DNA of 64,000 bases. It comes from Variovorax ginsengisoli. Its GTDB lineage: Bacteria > Pseudomonadota > Gammaproteobacteria > Burkholderiales > Burkholderiaceae_C. The position numbers were made by a program, and so were the translations under genes. The notes beneath the pieces were generated by a model. The model saw nothing but the letters and a program-made list of their open reading frames with translations. It searched no databases and had not been told where the DNA came from. Below are positions 48,336 to 56,512 of the stretch, piece after piece. Each line of letters opens with the position of its first letter. Position 1 is the stretch's first letter. The stretch is from NCBI RefSeq assembly GCF_006438845.1, contig NZ_RCZJ01000005.1, positions 186,001-250,000 on the forward strand, in the 5' to 3' direction.

Positions 48336-50096
48336 ATGAGCCAGTCACCACAGATTCGCAAGCTAACCGTTAAGCGCTTTCGGGGCATCCTCTCTCTCAC
48401 ATGGTTACCTGCGGGGGGCATGAATGTCATCTTGGGTGGCGGTGACGTTGGAAAAACGACCCTTCTCGAAGCGATTGCAATGTTGCTTTCGCCGTCGAAC
48501 ACTGTGGTCATCTCCGAGGCCGATTACTGGGCGCGAGACAGCGCGCAGGAATTCGTCATCGAAGCCGTCATGACGCTGCCCGATCCTACTGGGATCGGCT
48601 CGCAGAATACCTTCGCTTGGCCATGGGCGTGGAACGGGCAAGATGCTGTCGCCCCTTCGGCCGACGGGGATGGAGACCTTCCGACGCCGAGTGAGCCGGT
48701 TTATCGCGTGCGTGTGCGGGGGACCACGGAGTTGGAACTTGCATGGGAGGTCATGCAACCCAACGACGAATTCCACCATTTCTCGACCGCCGTTCGCCGA
48801 CGTATCGGCCTGGTCCGAATGAGCGCCGATGAGCGCAATGATCGCGACCTGCGCCTTGTCTACGGATCCGCCCTGGATCGGTTGCTGGCCGATAACGCGT
48901 TGCGTGCACGTATCGGCAAGCAGGTAGCGGGGCTCAACTTGCACGAGTCGCTCAATGACAAAGGCAGGGAGGCGATCGAATCGCTGGATGTGCGCATGTC
49001 CGATGCGGCGCTTCCCAGCGAATTGAAACTCGGCCTCACAACCAGCCAGGGGCTGTCCATCGGTGCCCTGATCGGGTTGATGGCGACCAAGAACGGGGTC
49101 GCTTTGCCTCTGAGCAGTTGGGGTGCGGGTACCAGGCGGATGGCTGCGCTCGAAATCGCTTCTTCGACGGACAAGGAAGCAAGCGTTACGCTCATCGATG
49201 AAATAGAGCGTGGCCTGGAGCCCTACCGTCTGCGTAAGCTCATCAACATCCTCGCCAACCAACACGGACAGATCTTCCTCACGACACATAGCCCCGTCGC
49301 AATTTCTTGTGCGGAGGACGCACACCTTTGGTATCTCGACAGCCTGGGCTCCATCGGCGCGCTACCTCGGGACAAGATCGGTCCACAGCAGAAACGTGAT
49401 CCTGAAACGTTCTTGGCGCGCGTGGCTGTCATTGCAGAAGGCCCTACCGAAGTCGGCTTCTTGCAGTACTTACTGGAAAAGGCTTTCGAGGGCGACCCGC
49501 TCGATCACGGGGTGCGAGTCTGCGATGGTCAGGGCAACGGAGCGACTTTAGATCTGCTTGAGACGCTCTCCTCTTCCGGATTGCTGTTTGCCGGCCTGGC
49601 GGACGATGAAGGTACCGCTCCAGAGCGGTGGAAGAAATTGAAGGAAAGGCTCAAAGGGCGGCTGCACCAGTGGCCGAAGGGCTGTACCGAAGATCATGTG
49701 ATCGGGGCCGTTCCCGAAGCGAATCTTCTCGAACTGCTGAAGGACACCGAAGGTGAACTCGACGGCTATCGACTCCGGACTTTGGCAGATCGCCTCGGGC
49801 TTAAAGACAAGACCACCGAGGCGATAGACGCGGCGCTGAAAGCCTCTGGCAAAACTTGGCGCGCTCTGATCATTGCAGCTGCCACCGGCAGCAAGGACGG
49901 GGCACCCGCAAACCAAGAAAAGGCGTGGAAAAAACATTCGCAGCAATGGTTCAAATCCACAGACGGCGGGAAGGAACTAGCCCAAAAAATGGTCGCGCTG
50001 GGCGCGTGGACGGACATTCAACCGCAGCTGCTGCCGTTGATTAATGCGGTACGGGTGGCCGTGGGGCGTCAGGACTTGCAAAGGCTCGACCTATGA
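48336..50096 (+). CDS. gajA: OLD-family ATP-dependent endonuclease, GajA-like (Gabija)
   Basis: A 586-residue ABC-ATPase fused to TOPRIM, the OLD family layout. Walker A is GGGDVGKTT (34-42), Walker B VTLIDEIERG (about 283-292) and the H-loop LTTHSPVAI. The TOPRIM domain has Glu368 in VIAEGPTEVGFL and the acidic LADDEGT (Asp423-Asp424). Size and the partner UvrD-like helicase, overlapping by ATGA, match Gabija (GajA 578, GajB 494 residues in the Bacillus cereus system). In Gabija, GajA nicks DNA when nucleotide pools fall and GajB assists. The ATG at 48336 is preferred over the GTG at 48315. Whether it is canonical Gabija or another class 2 OLD/helicase pair needs a profile search. Confidence 0.8.
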   Translation: MSQSPQIRKLTVKRFRGILSLTWLPAGGMNVILGGGDVGKTTLLEAIAMLLSPSNTVVISEADYWARDSAQEFVIEAVMTLPDPTGIGSQNTFAWPWAWNGQDAVAPSADGDGDLPTPSEPVYRVRVRGTTELELAWEVMQPNDEFHHFSTAVRRRIGLVRMSADERNDRDLRLVYGSALDRLLADNALRARIGKQVAGLNLHESLNDKGREAIESLDVRMSDAALPSELKLGLTTSQGLSIGALIGLMATKNGVALPLSSWGAGTRRMAALEIASSTDKEASVTLIDEIERGLEPYRLRKLINILANQHGQIFLTTHSPVAISCAEDAHLWYLDSLGSIGALPRDKIGPQQKRDPETFLARVAVIAEGPTEVGFLQYLLEKAFEGDPLDHGVRVCDGQGNGATLDLLETLSSSGLLFAGLADDEGTAPERWKKLKERLKGRLHQWPKGCTEDHVIGAVPEANLLELLKDTEGELDGYRLRTLADRLGLKDKTTEAIDAALKASGKTWRALIIAAATGSKDGAPANQEKAWKKHSQQWFKSTDGGKELAQKMVALGAWTDIQPQLLPLINAVRVAVGRQDLQRLDL

Positions 50097-51622
50097 GCGA
50101 CCAGGCCGTCGCCAAGCTTCTTCGATCAGCTGAACCGCTGGTGATCATTGAAGCTGCAGCGGGCTGCGGCAAGACATACCAAGGGGCTGCGTACGCGCAG
50201 GAGGTGGTGGGGGGGCTCGGTGATGGCCGCTTGCTCATCCTGACGCACACACACGCCGCTTGCTCCATCTTTGCAGAACGTACGAAAAAGGCAGGGGCAC
50301 GCGTCGAAATTAAGACCATCGATGCCTTGATTGCGCAGATCGCGCTGGCGTACCACAAGCCACTAGCTCTGCCGCGCGATCTGACCTCCTGGGCTTGGCA
50401 GGATGGCGGACAAGGCTTTGAGATCATGGCAACCAAGGTCGCAAGATTCTTGCGCCATCAGCCCATAGTGGCTCGTGCACTGGCCATACGCTACCCAGTC
50501 ATCGTGTGCGATGAGCACCAGGACTCCAGTGTTGATCAGCACAGTGTTGTCATGTCCTTGCTGTCTGCTGGAGCAACTGTCCGGATCTTTGGGGATCCCA
50601 TGCAGCGGATCTACGGGGCCAAGAGCGATAAAGCCGCTCGCGAGGATCGTACCCGCTGGGACGCTTTAAAGGCGCAGGGAGCAGGCGAGAAACTGATCAC
50701 GCCTCATCGCTGGCAAACCGGTTGTCCCCTACTGGGGGCTTGGGTCATCGAGGCGCGAGAGCGTTTGGAGCGCGGAACTCCGATCGATCTGACTGGAGGG
50801 CTGCCTCCATCCGTTAGGGTGCTTGTCGGAAACAACATGGCTCAGATGCGGACGGGCTACCAACTGTCAAAGGAGCACAGGGCACCGATCGACAAGGTGC
50901 TGAAAAGCAGCCCACAATTGATGGTCCTCGCATCGCAGAACGCCTTGGTGTCGTCACTTCGAGCCTTCTGGTTTCGCGCGGTGCCGATCTGGGAGGGGCA
51001 TACGCGTGATGCGCTAGGGGCACTCATTCAGACACTGCACACCGGTCACGGCGATCCGGAAGCGCTGGCACAAGGTGTCATCACCTTCATGGGCAGCGTC
51101 GCAGCAGGATTTAGTCCATCCAGCCACGGTGACCGACTTCTGCAGGAGGTCCGCACGGGGGCGGCTCGCCCCACCACTGGAAAGCCGGCCAACATCCAAG
51201 CGGTCGCAAGATGCCTGCTAAACAATCCCTCGCACACGGGTGTGTCGGATGCGCTTGCAAAAATTAACGCGCTGGCGAAGGACGCAGCTGCGGGCTTCGA
51301 CACCGTGAAGATCGATCACGGCTCCGAGCTGCGGGATGCCGTACGCATCGGCCAGTTCGCAGGGCCTGACGAGGGATTTGCGGAGGTGTCGCGCATGCGT
51401 TCCTACTCCCACCCTTCTCTACCCAAGAAAGTGCTCAGCAGCATTCACAAAGCGAAGGGGCTGGAATGCGACCACGCGATGCTGATGGCCTGCGACAGTG
51501 CGCAGTTTTCGTCGACCCTGTACGCGAAATCCAAGATGTACGTGGCCCTCAGCAGGGCGAAGAAATCGCTCACCTTGGTGGTTCCGACAGTTAATCCCAG
51601 TCCACTGTTCAAGCTCCGTTGA
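50093..51622 (+). CDS. gajB: UvrD-like helicase, GajB-like (Gabija)
   Basis: A 509-residue superfamily 1 helicase/ATPase. Walker A is AAAGCGKT (21-28), motif II VIVCDEHQDSS (Asp140-Glu141), motif III RIFGDPMQRIYG, motif V SIHKAKGLECDH and motif VI YVALSRAKKSL. DEHQ replaces the DEAQ/DExQ of UvrD. It is shorter than repair helicases such as UvrD and close to GajB in length. It overlaps the OLD nuclease gene by 4 nt. By family knowledge GajB binds the GajA tetramer and senses free DNA ends; here that is inferred. Confidence 0.8.
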   Translation: MSDQAVAKLLRSAEPLVIIEAAAGCGKTYQGAAYAQEVVGGLGDGRLLILTHTHAACSIFAERTKKAGARVEIKTIDALIAQIALAYHKPLALPRDLTSWAWQDGGQGFEIMATKVARFLRHQPIVARALAIRYPVIVCDEHQDSSVDQHSVVMSLLSAGATVRIFGDPMQRIYGAKSDKAAREDRTRWDALKAQGAGEKLITPHRWQTGCPLLGAWVIEARERLERGTPIDLTGGLPPSVRVLVGNNMAQMRTGYQLSKEHRAPIDKVLKSSPQLMVLASQNALVSSLRAFWFRAVPIWEGHTRDALGALIQTLHTGHGDPEALAQGVITFMGSVAAGFSPSSHGDRLLQEVRTGAARPTTGKPANIQAVARCLLNNPSHTGVSDALAKINALAKDAAAGFDTVKIDHGSELRDAVRIGQFAGPDEGFAEVSRMRSYSHPSLPKKVLSSIHKAKGLECDHAMLMACDSAQFSSTLYAKSKMYVALSRAKKSLTLVVPTVNPSPLFKLR

Positions 51623-51902
51623 AGGACCGAGCCCATGAGCAACTACTCCCGTGAGGGTTTGCAACTTGCAGACGGTAGGTCCGACGGCACGGGCCTCTTG
51701 ATTCTGGTTGAGTGCTTGGCGAAGGTTTACAAAGTTGCTCAGTGTTTTCCCATCTGCCACAAGGCGGTAGCCGTCAGTCACCGCCGCATCCGTTTTAACT
51801 TCCCCGGGATTTCGGCTTCCCCTTGGCGGGTTCTGGCTTACGAGCCTTCGAGGTCTATATGCTCACGAGAACTGGGAATAGAACTCCCTCACTGGAACGA
51901 AT
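51623..51902 (+). other. Gap before the reverse transcriptase, possible ncRNA
   Basis: The 280 nt between the GajB-like gene and the reverse transcriptase are unusually long for this tightly packed island. They contain short hairpins, for example GGCGGT/ACCGCC around 51764-51789 and GGCT-TACG-AGCC near 51836-51847. A 110-codon open frame (51635-51967) runs into the RT gene and looks non-coding. Defence RTs often use a structured RNA next to the RT gene, so this may encode one, but no conserved fold is recognised. Confidence 0.35.
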
Positions 51903-53405
51903 GTGAACACTCGCGAGTTCTTCGAGCTGGATTTCATGGCAGCGCTTTTCCCGCTGAAAACCAATAAGCTGATGATGGAAAACGCCGGGCCCGAGCTAGA
52001 AGCATATGCCCGGAGGGCACTTTCCGACTTACCAGTGGATGCGCCCTATAGTTTCTTAGGACAGGAGCGCGCGCACGCGGCAAAGCCAAACCACCATCTC
52101 AGGAGGACGATCGTCCTCGATCCGGTTTGCACCTTTTTCATATATGACTTGGTGTATCGCAACCGTCGTGCTTTCGACACTCGAAAGAAGCCTGATCGAG
52201 TATCTTTCGGATATCGGTTTGCAGGAGGCTCACCCGTCGCGGTGCATAAGGCGTTTGGCGACTACACCAAAGCAGTTCGCACTGAGCGTGCTGACTTCGA
52301 ACATTCGCTCAGCTTCGACGTCGCTTCGTACTTCAATGCGATTTATCATCATGATCTAGCAAGTTGGTTTTCCAATTTGAAGGACGTCAAGCCGGAGGAC
52401 GCAAAGGCGTTTGGAATCTTCATGCGGGAAATCAATTCGGGACGGTCGATTGACTTTCTTCCGCATGGCTTGTATCCGACAAAAATGATTGGAGCTGGTT
52501 TTCTGAGTTTCCTGGAAAGTTCTGAAGAGATTAAATCCGCGTGTTCGTTGCGCTTTATGGATGATATTCATCTGTTTGACGATTCCGAGGAGACGCTCGT
52601 TAGCGATTTCTTGAAGATTCAAGATTTGTTGGGCGGCTTGGCGCTAAACGTTAATGCGGCGAAAACAAGCTTTGATTTTGGTCTTGGCACAGTCAACGAA
52701 TCGGCATCAGAAATTCGCATCCGCCTGATGGAAATACTGGTTGATGACCAGCCGCGTACCTATTTCGGATCAGGCAGTGACTGGTCAGATAAGGACGAAG
52801 AGGACTACGGAGATGGCGACCGCGATGCGATCTCAGTCGAAAGGATTTCTGAGCTCGAAGGTCTGCTGCTTGATGGCCGAGCAGATGAGGCTGACGTCGA
52901 GCTTATTCTTGGCATTCTTCAGGAAAATGATGCCGTGCCCGCCATCGCGATCCCGACCCTTTATGCACGTTTTCCAAATATAGCAAAGCAACTGTACAAG
53001 TTGGTCGCCGCATCCGATGAAAGGAGCAAGATCGCTGAAGGCTTTGCAGACGTACTTAATTCGAACGCCGAACTATTGGAGTACCAACTTTTTTGGCTCG
53101 CCGTCATCGCGGAGGATCACCTCCACGACACGGACGAGTTTGGAAAAATAGTGATGGGAGTTTATGAGCGGTCTGAGCCATACGAGATCGTTGCGGCGAA
53201 GGTGCTGGAGATACCGAACCAAACATTCGGTCTGAAGGCTATCAGAGCACGGATTTTGAAGTCCGGAGCTTCCAATTGGAAAAGCTGGGCGTCTGCAATT
53301 GGGGCACGGACGTTGCCTGTCGCTGAGCGCAACCATGTTCTTGGATACTTCGCAAATGGTTCACCTATGAACTACCTAATTGCGAACTGCGTGAAGAAGC
53401 TATAG
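51903..53405 (+). CDS. Defence-associated (UG/Abi-type) reverse transcriptase
   Basis: A 500-residue protein with a reverse-transcriptase core. Motif A is SLSFDVASYFNAIYHHDL (Asp139), motif B FLPHGLYPTKMIGAGF, and motif C RFMDDIHLF (Asp220-Asp221, FMDD replacing YADD). The part after about residue 290 is all-helical with repeat-like leucine spacing, as in Abi/UG RTs that carry alpha-helical repeat domains; no maturase, integrase or CRISPR partner is seen. It is not a group II intron or retron in any way I can show. The exact DRT class cannot be assigned by eye. The start is GTG at 51903, or an ATG at 51936. Base composition is AT-richer than the genes before it, suggesting separate origin. 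Confidence 0.8.
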   Translation: MNTREFFELDFMAALFPLKTNKLMMENAGPELEAYARRALSDLPVDAPYSFLGQERAHAAKPNHHLRRTIVLDPVCTFFIYDLVYRNRRAFDTRKKPDRVSFGYRFAGGSPVAVHKAFGDYTKAVRTERADFEHSLSFDVASYFNAIYHHDLASWFSNLKDVKPEDAKAFGIFMREINSGRSIDFLPHGLYPTKMIGAGFLSFLESSEEIKSACSLRFMDDIHLFDDSEETLVSDFLKIQDLLGGLALNVNAAKTSFDFGLGTVNESASEIRIRLMEILVDDQPRTYFGSGSDWSDKDEEDYGDGDRDAISVERISELEGLLLDGRADEADVELILGILQENDAVPAIAIPTLYARFPNIAKQLYKLVAASDERSKIAEGFADVLNSNAELLEYQLFWLAVIAEDHLHDTDEFGKIVMGVYERSEPYEIVAAKVLEIPNQTFGLKAIRARILKSGASNWKSWASAIGARTLPVAERNHVLGYFANGSPMNYLIANCVKKL

Positions 53406-53469
53406 TGCTTGAGAGGCCCCATCTTTAAGTGCCTCGGATATGATTGATAAAGGACGTTATCATTCATGA

Positions 53470-54456
53470 ATGGGCGTTCTTGTTGATCCTGGCCAGGGCA
53501 GGGCGGTTTCCGCCGAGCTGACCGCCATTTCCGGCCTGCCGGCGCTTTTCCGGCCCACCCCAGCAGCTGCCGAGCGCACGCTGGAGTTCTTCACCGCCAA
53601 CATCCGCAATCCCAACACCCGCAGGGCCTACGCGCGTGCTGTGGCCGCGTTTGCGGTCTGGTGTGGAGAGCAAGGCCTGCCGGAGCTTGCTGCGCTGCGT
53701 CCGGTCCACATAGCCGCCTACGTTGAGCAGCTGCAGGGACGGGTCTCCGCCCCTTCTGTGAAGCAACACCTGGCTGCGCTGCGCGTCCTCTTCGACTGGC
53801 TCGTGGTCGGCCAAGTCATTCCCTTCAACCCGGCCAGTTCAGTGCGCGGCCCGCGGCATTCCGTCCGAAAGGGAAAAACGCCGGTGCTGACTGCCGAAGA
53901 GGCGAGAGCGATGCTCGATGCGATCGACATCACCACGCCGGTCGGTCTGCGAGACCGCGCCTTGATCGGGTTGATGGTCTTCACCTTCGCCCGCGTCGGT
54001 GCGGCAATCGGCATGCGCGTGGAGGACGTCTACGTCCAAGGTCGGCGCACCTGGGTCCGGCTGCATGAGAAGGGCGGCAAGGTCCACGAGATGCCGTGCC
54101 ACCACAACCTCGATGAATACGTGCATGCGTATCTCAACATCGACGGCTTGGGCGACGACAAGAAGGCGTTTTTGTTCCGCTCGGCCAAGGGGCGGGGAGG
54201 GCAGTTGTCGGCGCTGCCGATGAGCCAGGCTGACGTGTACCGAATGATCGGTCGCCGTGCCGCCTCGGCACTGGTAGCTACCAAGGTCGGGTGCCACTCC
54301 TTCCGGGCCACTGGGATCACCGAGTACCTGCGCAATGGAGGAAAACTCGAGGTAGCTCAGCAGATGGCCAACCATGAAAGCGCGCGTACCACTGGACTTT
54401 ATGACCGACGGCAGGACGAAGTATCACTTGATGAAGTTGAGCGGATCAGAATCTAA
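53470..54456 (+). CDS. Tyrosine recombinase (XerC-like integrase)
   Basis: A 328-residue site-specific recombinase. The core-binding domain (about 35-125) includes NIRNPNTRRAYARAVAAF and SAPSVKQHLAALRVLFDWLV. The catalytic residues are Arg175 (FTFARVGAA), His276-x-x-Arg279 (CHSFRATG), His302 (ANHESARTT) and Tyr311 (GLYDRR), all present. Highly similar enzymes occur on betaproteobacterial plasmids and islands. It is followed 69 nt later by an AlpA-like regulator, and marks a second mobile unit inside or next to the first. Confidence 0.92.
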   Translation: MGVLVDPGQGRAVSAELTAISGLPALFRPTPAAAERTLEFFTANIRNPNTRRAYARAVAAFAVWCGEQGLPELAALRPVHIAAYVEQLQGRVSAPSVKQHLAALRVLFDWLVVGQVIPFNPASSVRGPRHSVRKGKTPVLTAEEARAMLDAIDITTPVGLRDRALIGLMVFTFARVGAAIGMRVEDVYVQGRRTWVRLHEKGGKVHEMPCHHNLDEYVHAYLNIDGLGDDKKAFLFRSAKGRGGQLSALPMSQADVYRMIGRRAASALVATKVGCHSFRATGITEYLRNGGKLEVAQQMANHESARTTGLYDRRQDEVSLDEVERIRI

Positions 54457-54525
54457 ATTTTATTTTTTCGTTGCGTCAAGACGCTTCATGAGGCATCATG
54501 GAGCTTTATGACGCATGGAGTTAAC
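54457..54525. promoter_or_regulatory. AT-rich regulatory region before the AlpA-like gene
   Basis: An AT-rich run (ATTTTATTTTTTCG) is followed by a GCGTC-AA-GACGC palindrome and two imperfect direct repeats, GCATCATGGAG (54493-54503) and ACGCATGGAG (54511-54520). The second of these supplies the ribosome-binding site before the ATG at 54526. This layout is compatible with autoregulation by the small DNA-binding protein; binding is inferred. Confidence 0.4.
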
Positions 54526-54810
54526 ATGAATTTTGATTTTTCATCAGATGAGAAGTTGCTGGACATAGAAACTGTCTGCAAAAAGTTGTCAATCTCTCGC
54601 ACTACGTTTGAACGCCTTCGAAAACCACCGCAACGGCCAACAGGCATGGAGATGGCGCGCAGCATGGTGGGCGATCGTTCTAACGACTATTCAGGAATGC
54701 CCCCCTTCCCAGAGCCAACCATCACTCTAGGTCGCAGTCCTCGGTGGTCAGTAACGGTCCTCAATCAGTGGATTGCCTCTTGCCGACCAGTGTCATACAG
54801 GCCCAACTGA
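54526..54810 (+). CDS. AlpA/excisionase-like DNA-binding protein
   Basis: A 94-residue protein with a MerR/AlpA-type winged helix. KLLDIETVCKKLSISRTTFERL forms the helix-turn-helix, and FPEPTITLGRSPRWSVTVLNQWI the wing and recognition end typical of AlpA proteins. Between them lies an inserted polar loop (GMEMARSMVGDRSND). The ATG at 54526 has GGAG 5 nt upstream; an ATG at 54508 would add six residues. AlpA-like proteins activate integrase genes or act as excision factors, which fits its place after a recombinase gene. Confidence 0.7.
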   Translation: MNFDFSSDEKLLDIETVCKKLSISRTTFERLRKPPQRPTGMEMARSMVGDRSNDYSGMPPFPEPTITLGRSPRWSVTVLNQWIASCRPVSYRPN

Positions 54811-54870
54811 CACTTCAATCCTCGACAGCTTTGTGGTTTGACTTCCAAGTGATGCAAGAAAATTGAGTTG

Positions 54871-55152
54871 ATGCCCACCGAAACGACCACTGCCATCTAC
54901 CGGTTCACCCGCGACGAGCACTCGCCTATGGGTTTCCTGAGTTCCCAGCGTCCAAGCACCGATGCCATGACCGCGATCTGCAGGTGGGAGGTCGCAGCCC
55001 GCGGCCGCCGCTCATACGTAGTGTTAGACGATCAGGACGACTTCTTAGTTGCCAAGCTGACGCTCCTAAAGGTTGACATCGACGAAGCGGCAAGTGACTT
55101 CAACGCGCTGTGTGTGCAGTTAGGCTTGAAGTACGAGGTTGTCCCGTCGTGA
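54871..55152 (+). CDS. Hypothetical protein coupled to UDG-like gene
   Basis: A 93-residue protein that I do not recognise. It reads MPTETTTAIYRFTRDEHSP..., has a middle beta-rich stretch RRSYVVLDDQDDFLVAKLTL and a helical C-terminus. ATG at 54871 follows a GTTG; an in-frame TTG at 54868 is less likely. The stop overlaps the GTG start of the next gene (GTGA, 55149-55152), so the two are probably co-translated and may work together. Confidence 0.6.
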   Translation: MPTETTTAIYRFTRDEHSPMGFLSSQRPSTDAMTAICRWEVAARGRRSYVVLDDQDDFLVAKLTLLKVDIDEAASDFNALCVQLGLKYEVVPS

Positions 55153-55889
55153 CGCCCGCGGAGATCCGCGACCACTGCACACGCGCTGCGGTCGACATAT
55201 GGCGACATCACGCCGGGAATCACACTGGCCAGCCAGGTGCGGCGCAAATGCCGCTGCTACTGGAGGATTACTTGGTAAGCGCCGATCTGCTCTTCGTCGG
55301 CATGAACCCATCATTTTCGCGGCAGGCGGTGGAAAAAATCTTGCGCGTCGCGGTGCCCGATAGCCCCGACGTGGATGCCTTCTTCACATGGGACGCAGCA
55401 CTCGACGGCAAGTCCCTAGAGCGCCGGATTGCCGAAGTCGCATGCTTCGAAACAACAGCGCGCGTCGTCTACAACCCCTACTTCAGGCCGCTCGAACGTT
55501 TCGCCAAGAGGGTAGGCGCCAAAACGCAAGCGCATATCGATATGTTTCTAATGCGCCATACGTCCCAAAAAGCATTGCAGAAAACACACGGTGCGACTTT
55601 CAACAAGCTGAGTCCTTTCGCTCGAGAGCAGTTCGAACTCTTTCGTTACACGCTGGAGGCCATGGACCCAAAGGTAGTCGTAGTGGTCAACGCAGGCGCA
55701 AGTGATATTGCGTTGGAAGGTCTGGGGCTCACCTCAGCTGACAACGGACGGAGCTATTACTGGGATAAGCTTCCCGCGGCTCGGTTCTTCTTGTCCGGAA
55801 TGCTCTCGGGCCAGCGGGCGCTCGACACCTACTCGAGAGTTCGCCTAGAGCTGGACGTGAAAGCCGCGCTGCAGGAAGCGCGTAGCTGA
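55149..55889 (+). CDS. Uracil-DNA-glycosylase-fold-like protein
   Basis: A 246-residue protein. ADLLFVGMNPSFSRQAV (about 45-60) resembles the first active-site motif of uracil-DNA glycosylase superfamily members (GMNP/GINPG type), and VVVVVNAGASDIALEGL fits the central strand of the fold. The expected second motif near the C-terminus (HPS-like) is replaced by FLSGMLSGQRALDTYSR, so catalysis is uncertain. The GTG start at 55149 overlaps the upstream stop; a longer frame from 55110 is read-through. A role in recognising modified or uracil-containing DNA is possible given the defence neighbourhood, but is inference. Confidence 0.55.
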   Translation: MTPAEIRDHCTRAAVDIWRHHAGNHTGQPGAAQMPLLLEDYLVSADLLFVGMNPSFSRQAVEKILRVAVPDSPDVDAFFTWDAALDGKSLERRIAEVACFETTARVVYNPYFRPLERFAKRVGAKTQAHIDMFLMRHTSQKALQKTHGATFNKLSPFAREQFELFRYTLEAMDPKVVVVVNAGASDIALEGLGLTSADNGRSYYWDKLPAARFFLSGMLSGQRALDTYSRVRLELDVKAALQEARS

Positions 55890-56512
55890 GTCGGCTCGCC
55901 GGTCCCGGCTAAGCAGACCGCTGTCGCGCAGCTTTGACTCGAAGGTGCCAAATCGGCGCTGGCTGCTGCTCCCAACGCCGTAGCCCCAGAATCAGGGAAA
56001 GGATCGCCCAGACCTTCCAGCACACCATGTAGCTGGGGCAACTGCAGCTCCTGCTTCATCACCAATGCCAGGTTGGCGCCGCCAAAAGCCAGAACGGCCC
56101 CGCTCGCTTGGATCGAGCCGCGTCAAGCGGCTGTTCAAACATCAAGCGTGCATCAGCAACCTGCCTGCCACGGCAGGCAGGTTGCTCACCCGACATGTCC
56201 TCAAAAGCGCATTGTTCTGTGGCAAGGGGTAAGAAGAGCAGTTGCCTGCGCCTCTGATGAGGTAGCAACATATACCGAATCGTAGGCCGCCGCGACTCGA
56301 CGCTGCCCAACGATCAATATCAGGCACCGCTATTTTCGCGCCACAATTACCGAGTCGACACAACGCCGGCAAGCTGACTAACTACAGATGGCAAACCATG
56401 AGAGCAGCCGCACAGGACTCTAGGATCAGTGGCAAGCCGAGGATCACTCGATGAAATTAACGTACCAGGATCTAATCCATAAGATTGCATCGACAAACAA
56501 GAAAGGCGTATT
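55890..56512. other. Non-coding region with decayed sequence
   Basis: A 623-nt stretch without a supportable gene. On the minus strand around 56035-56095 one frame reads GAVLAFGGANLALVMKQ, which resembles the C-terminal end of beta-ketoacyl synthases, but no synthase lies upstream, so it would be at most a remnant. It also contains the long palindrome at 56155-56186. Composition changes to AT-rich after about 56450. Confidence 0.4.
56155..56186. repeat. 15-bp perfect palindrome
   Basis: AGCAACCTGCCTGCC is followed after 2 nt by its exact complement GGCAGGCAGGTTGCT. Allowing a 4-nt loop, the stem is 14 bp. It lies in non-coding DNA between the UDG-like gene and the membrane-protein gene. No poly-T follows on either side. 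It may be a recombination or replication structure, a transposon-end relic, or a strong terminator of another kind. Confidence 0.8.

Noticed and set aside
51635-51967. 110-codon frame between the GajB-like and reverse transcriptase genes
   Set aside because: No similarity, it runs into the RT gene in a different frame, and the region looks more like a leader or non-coding RNA.
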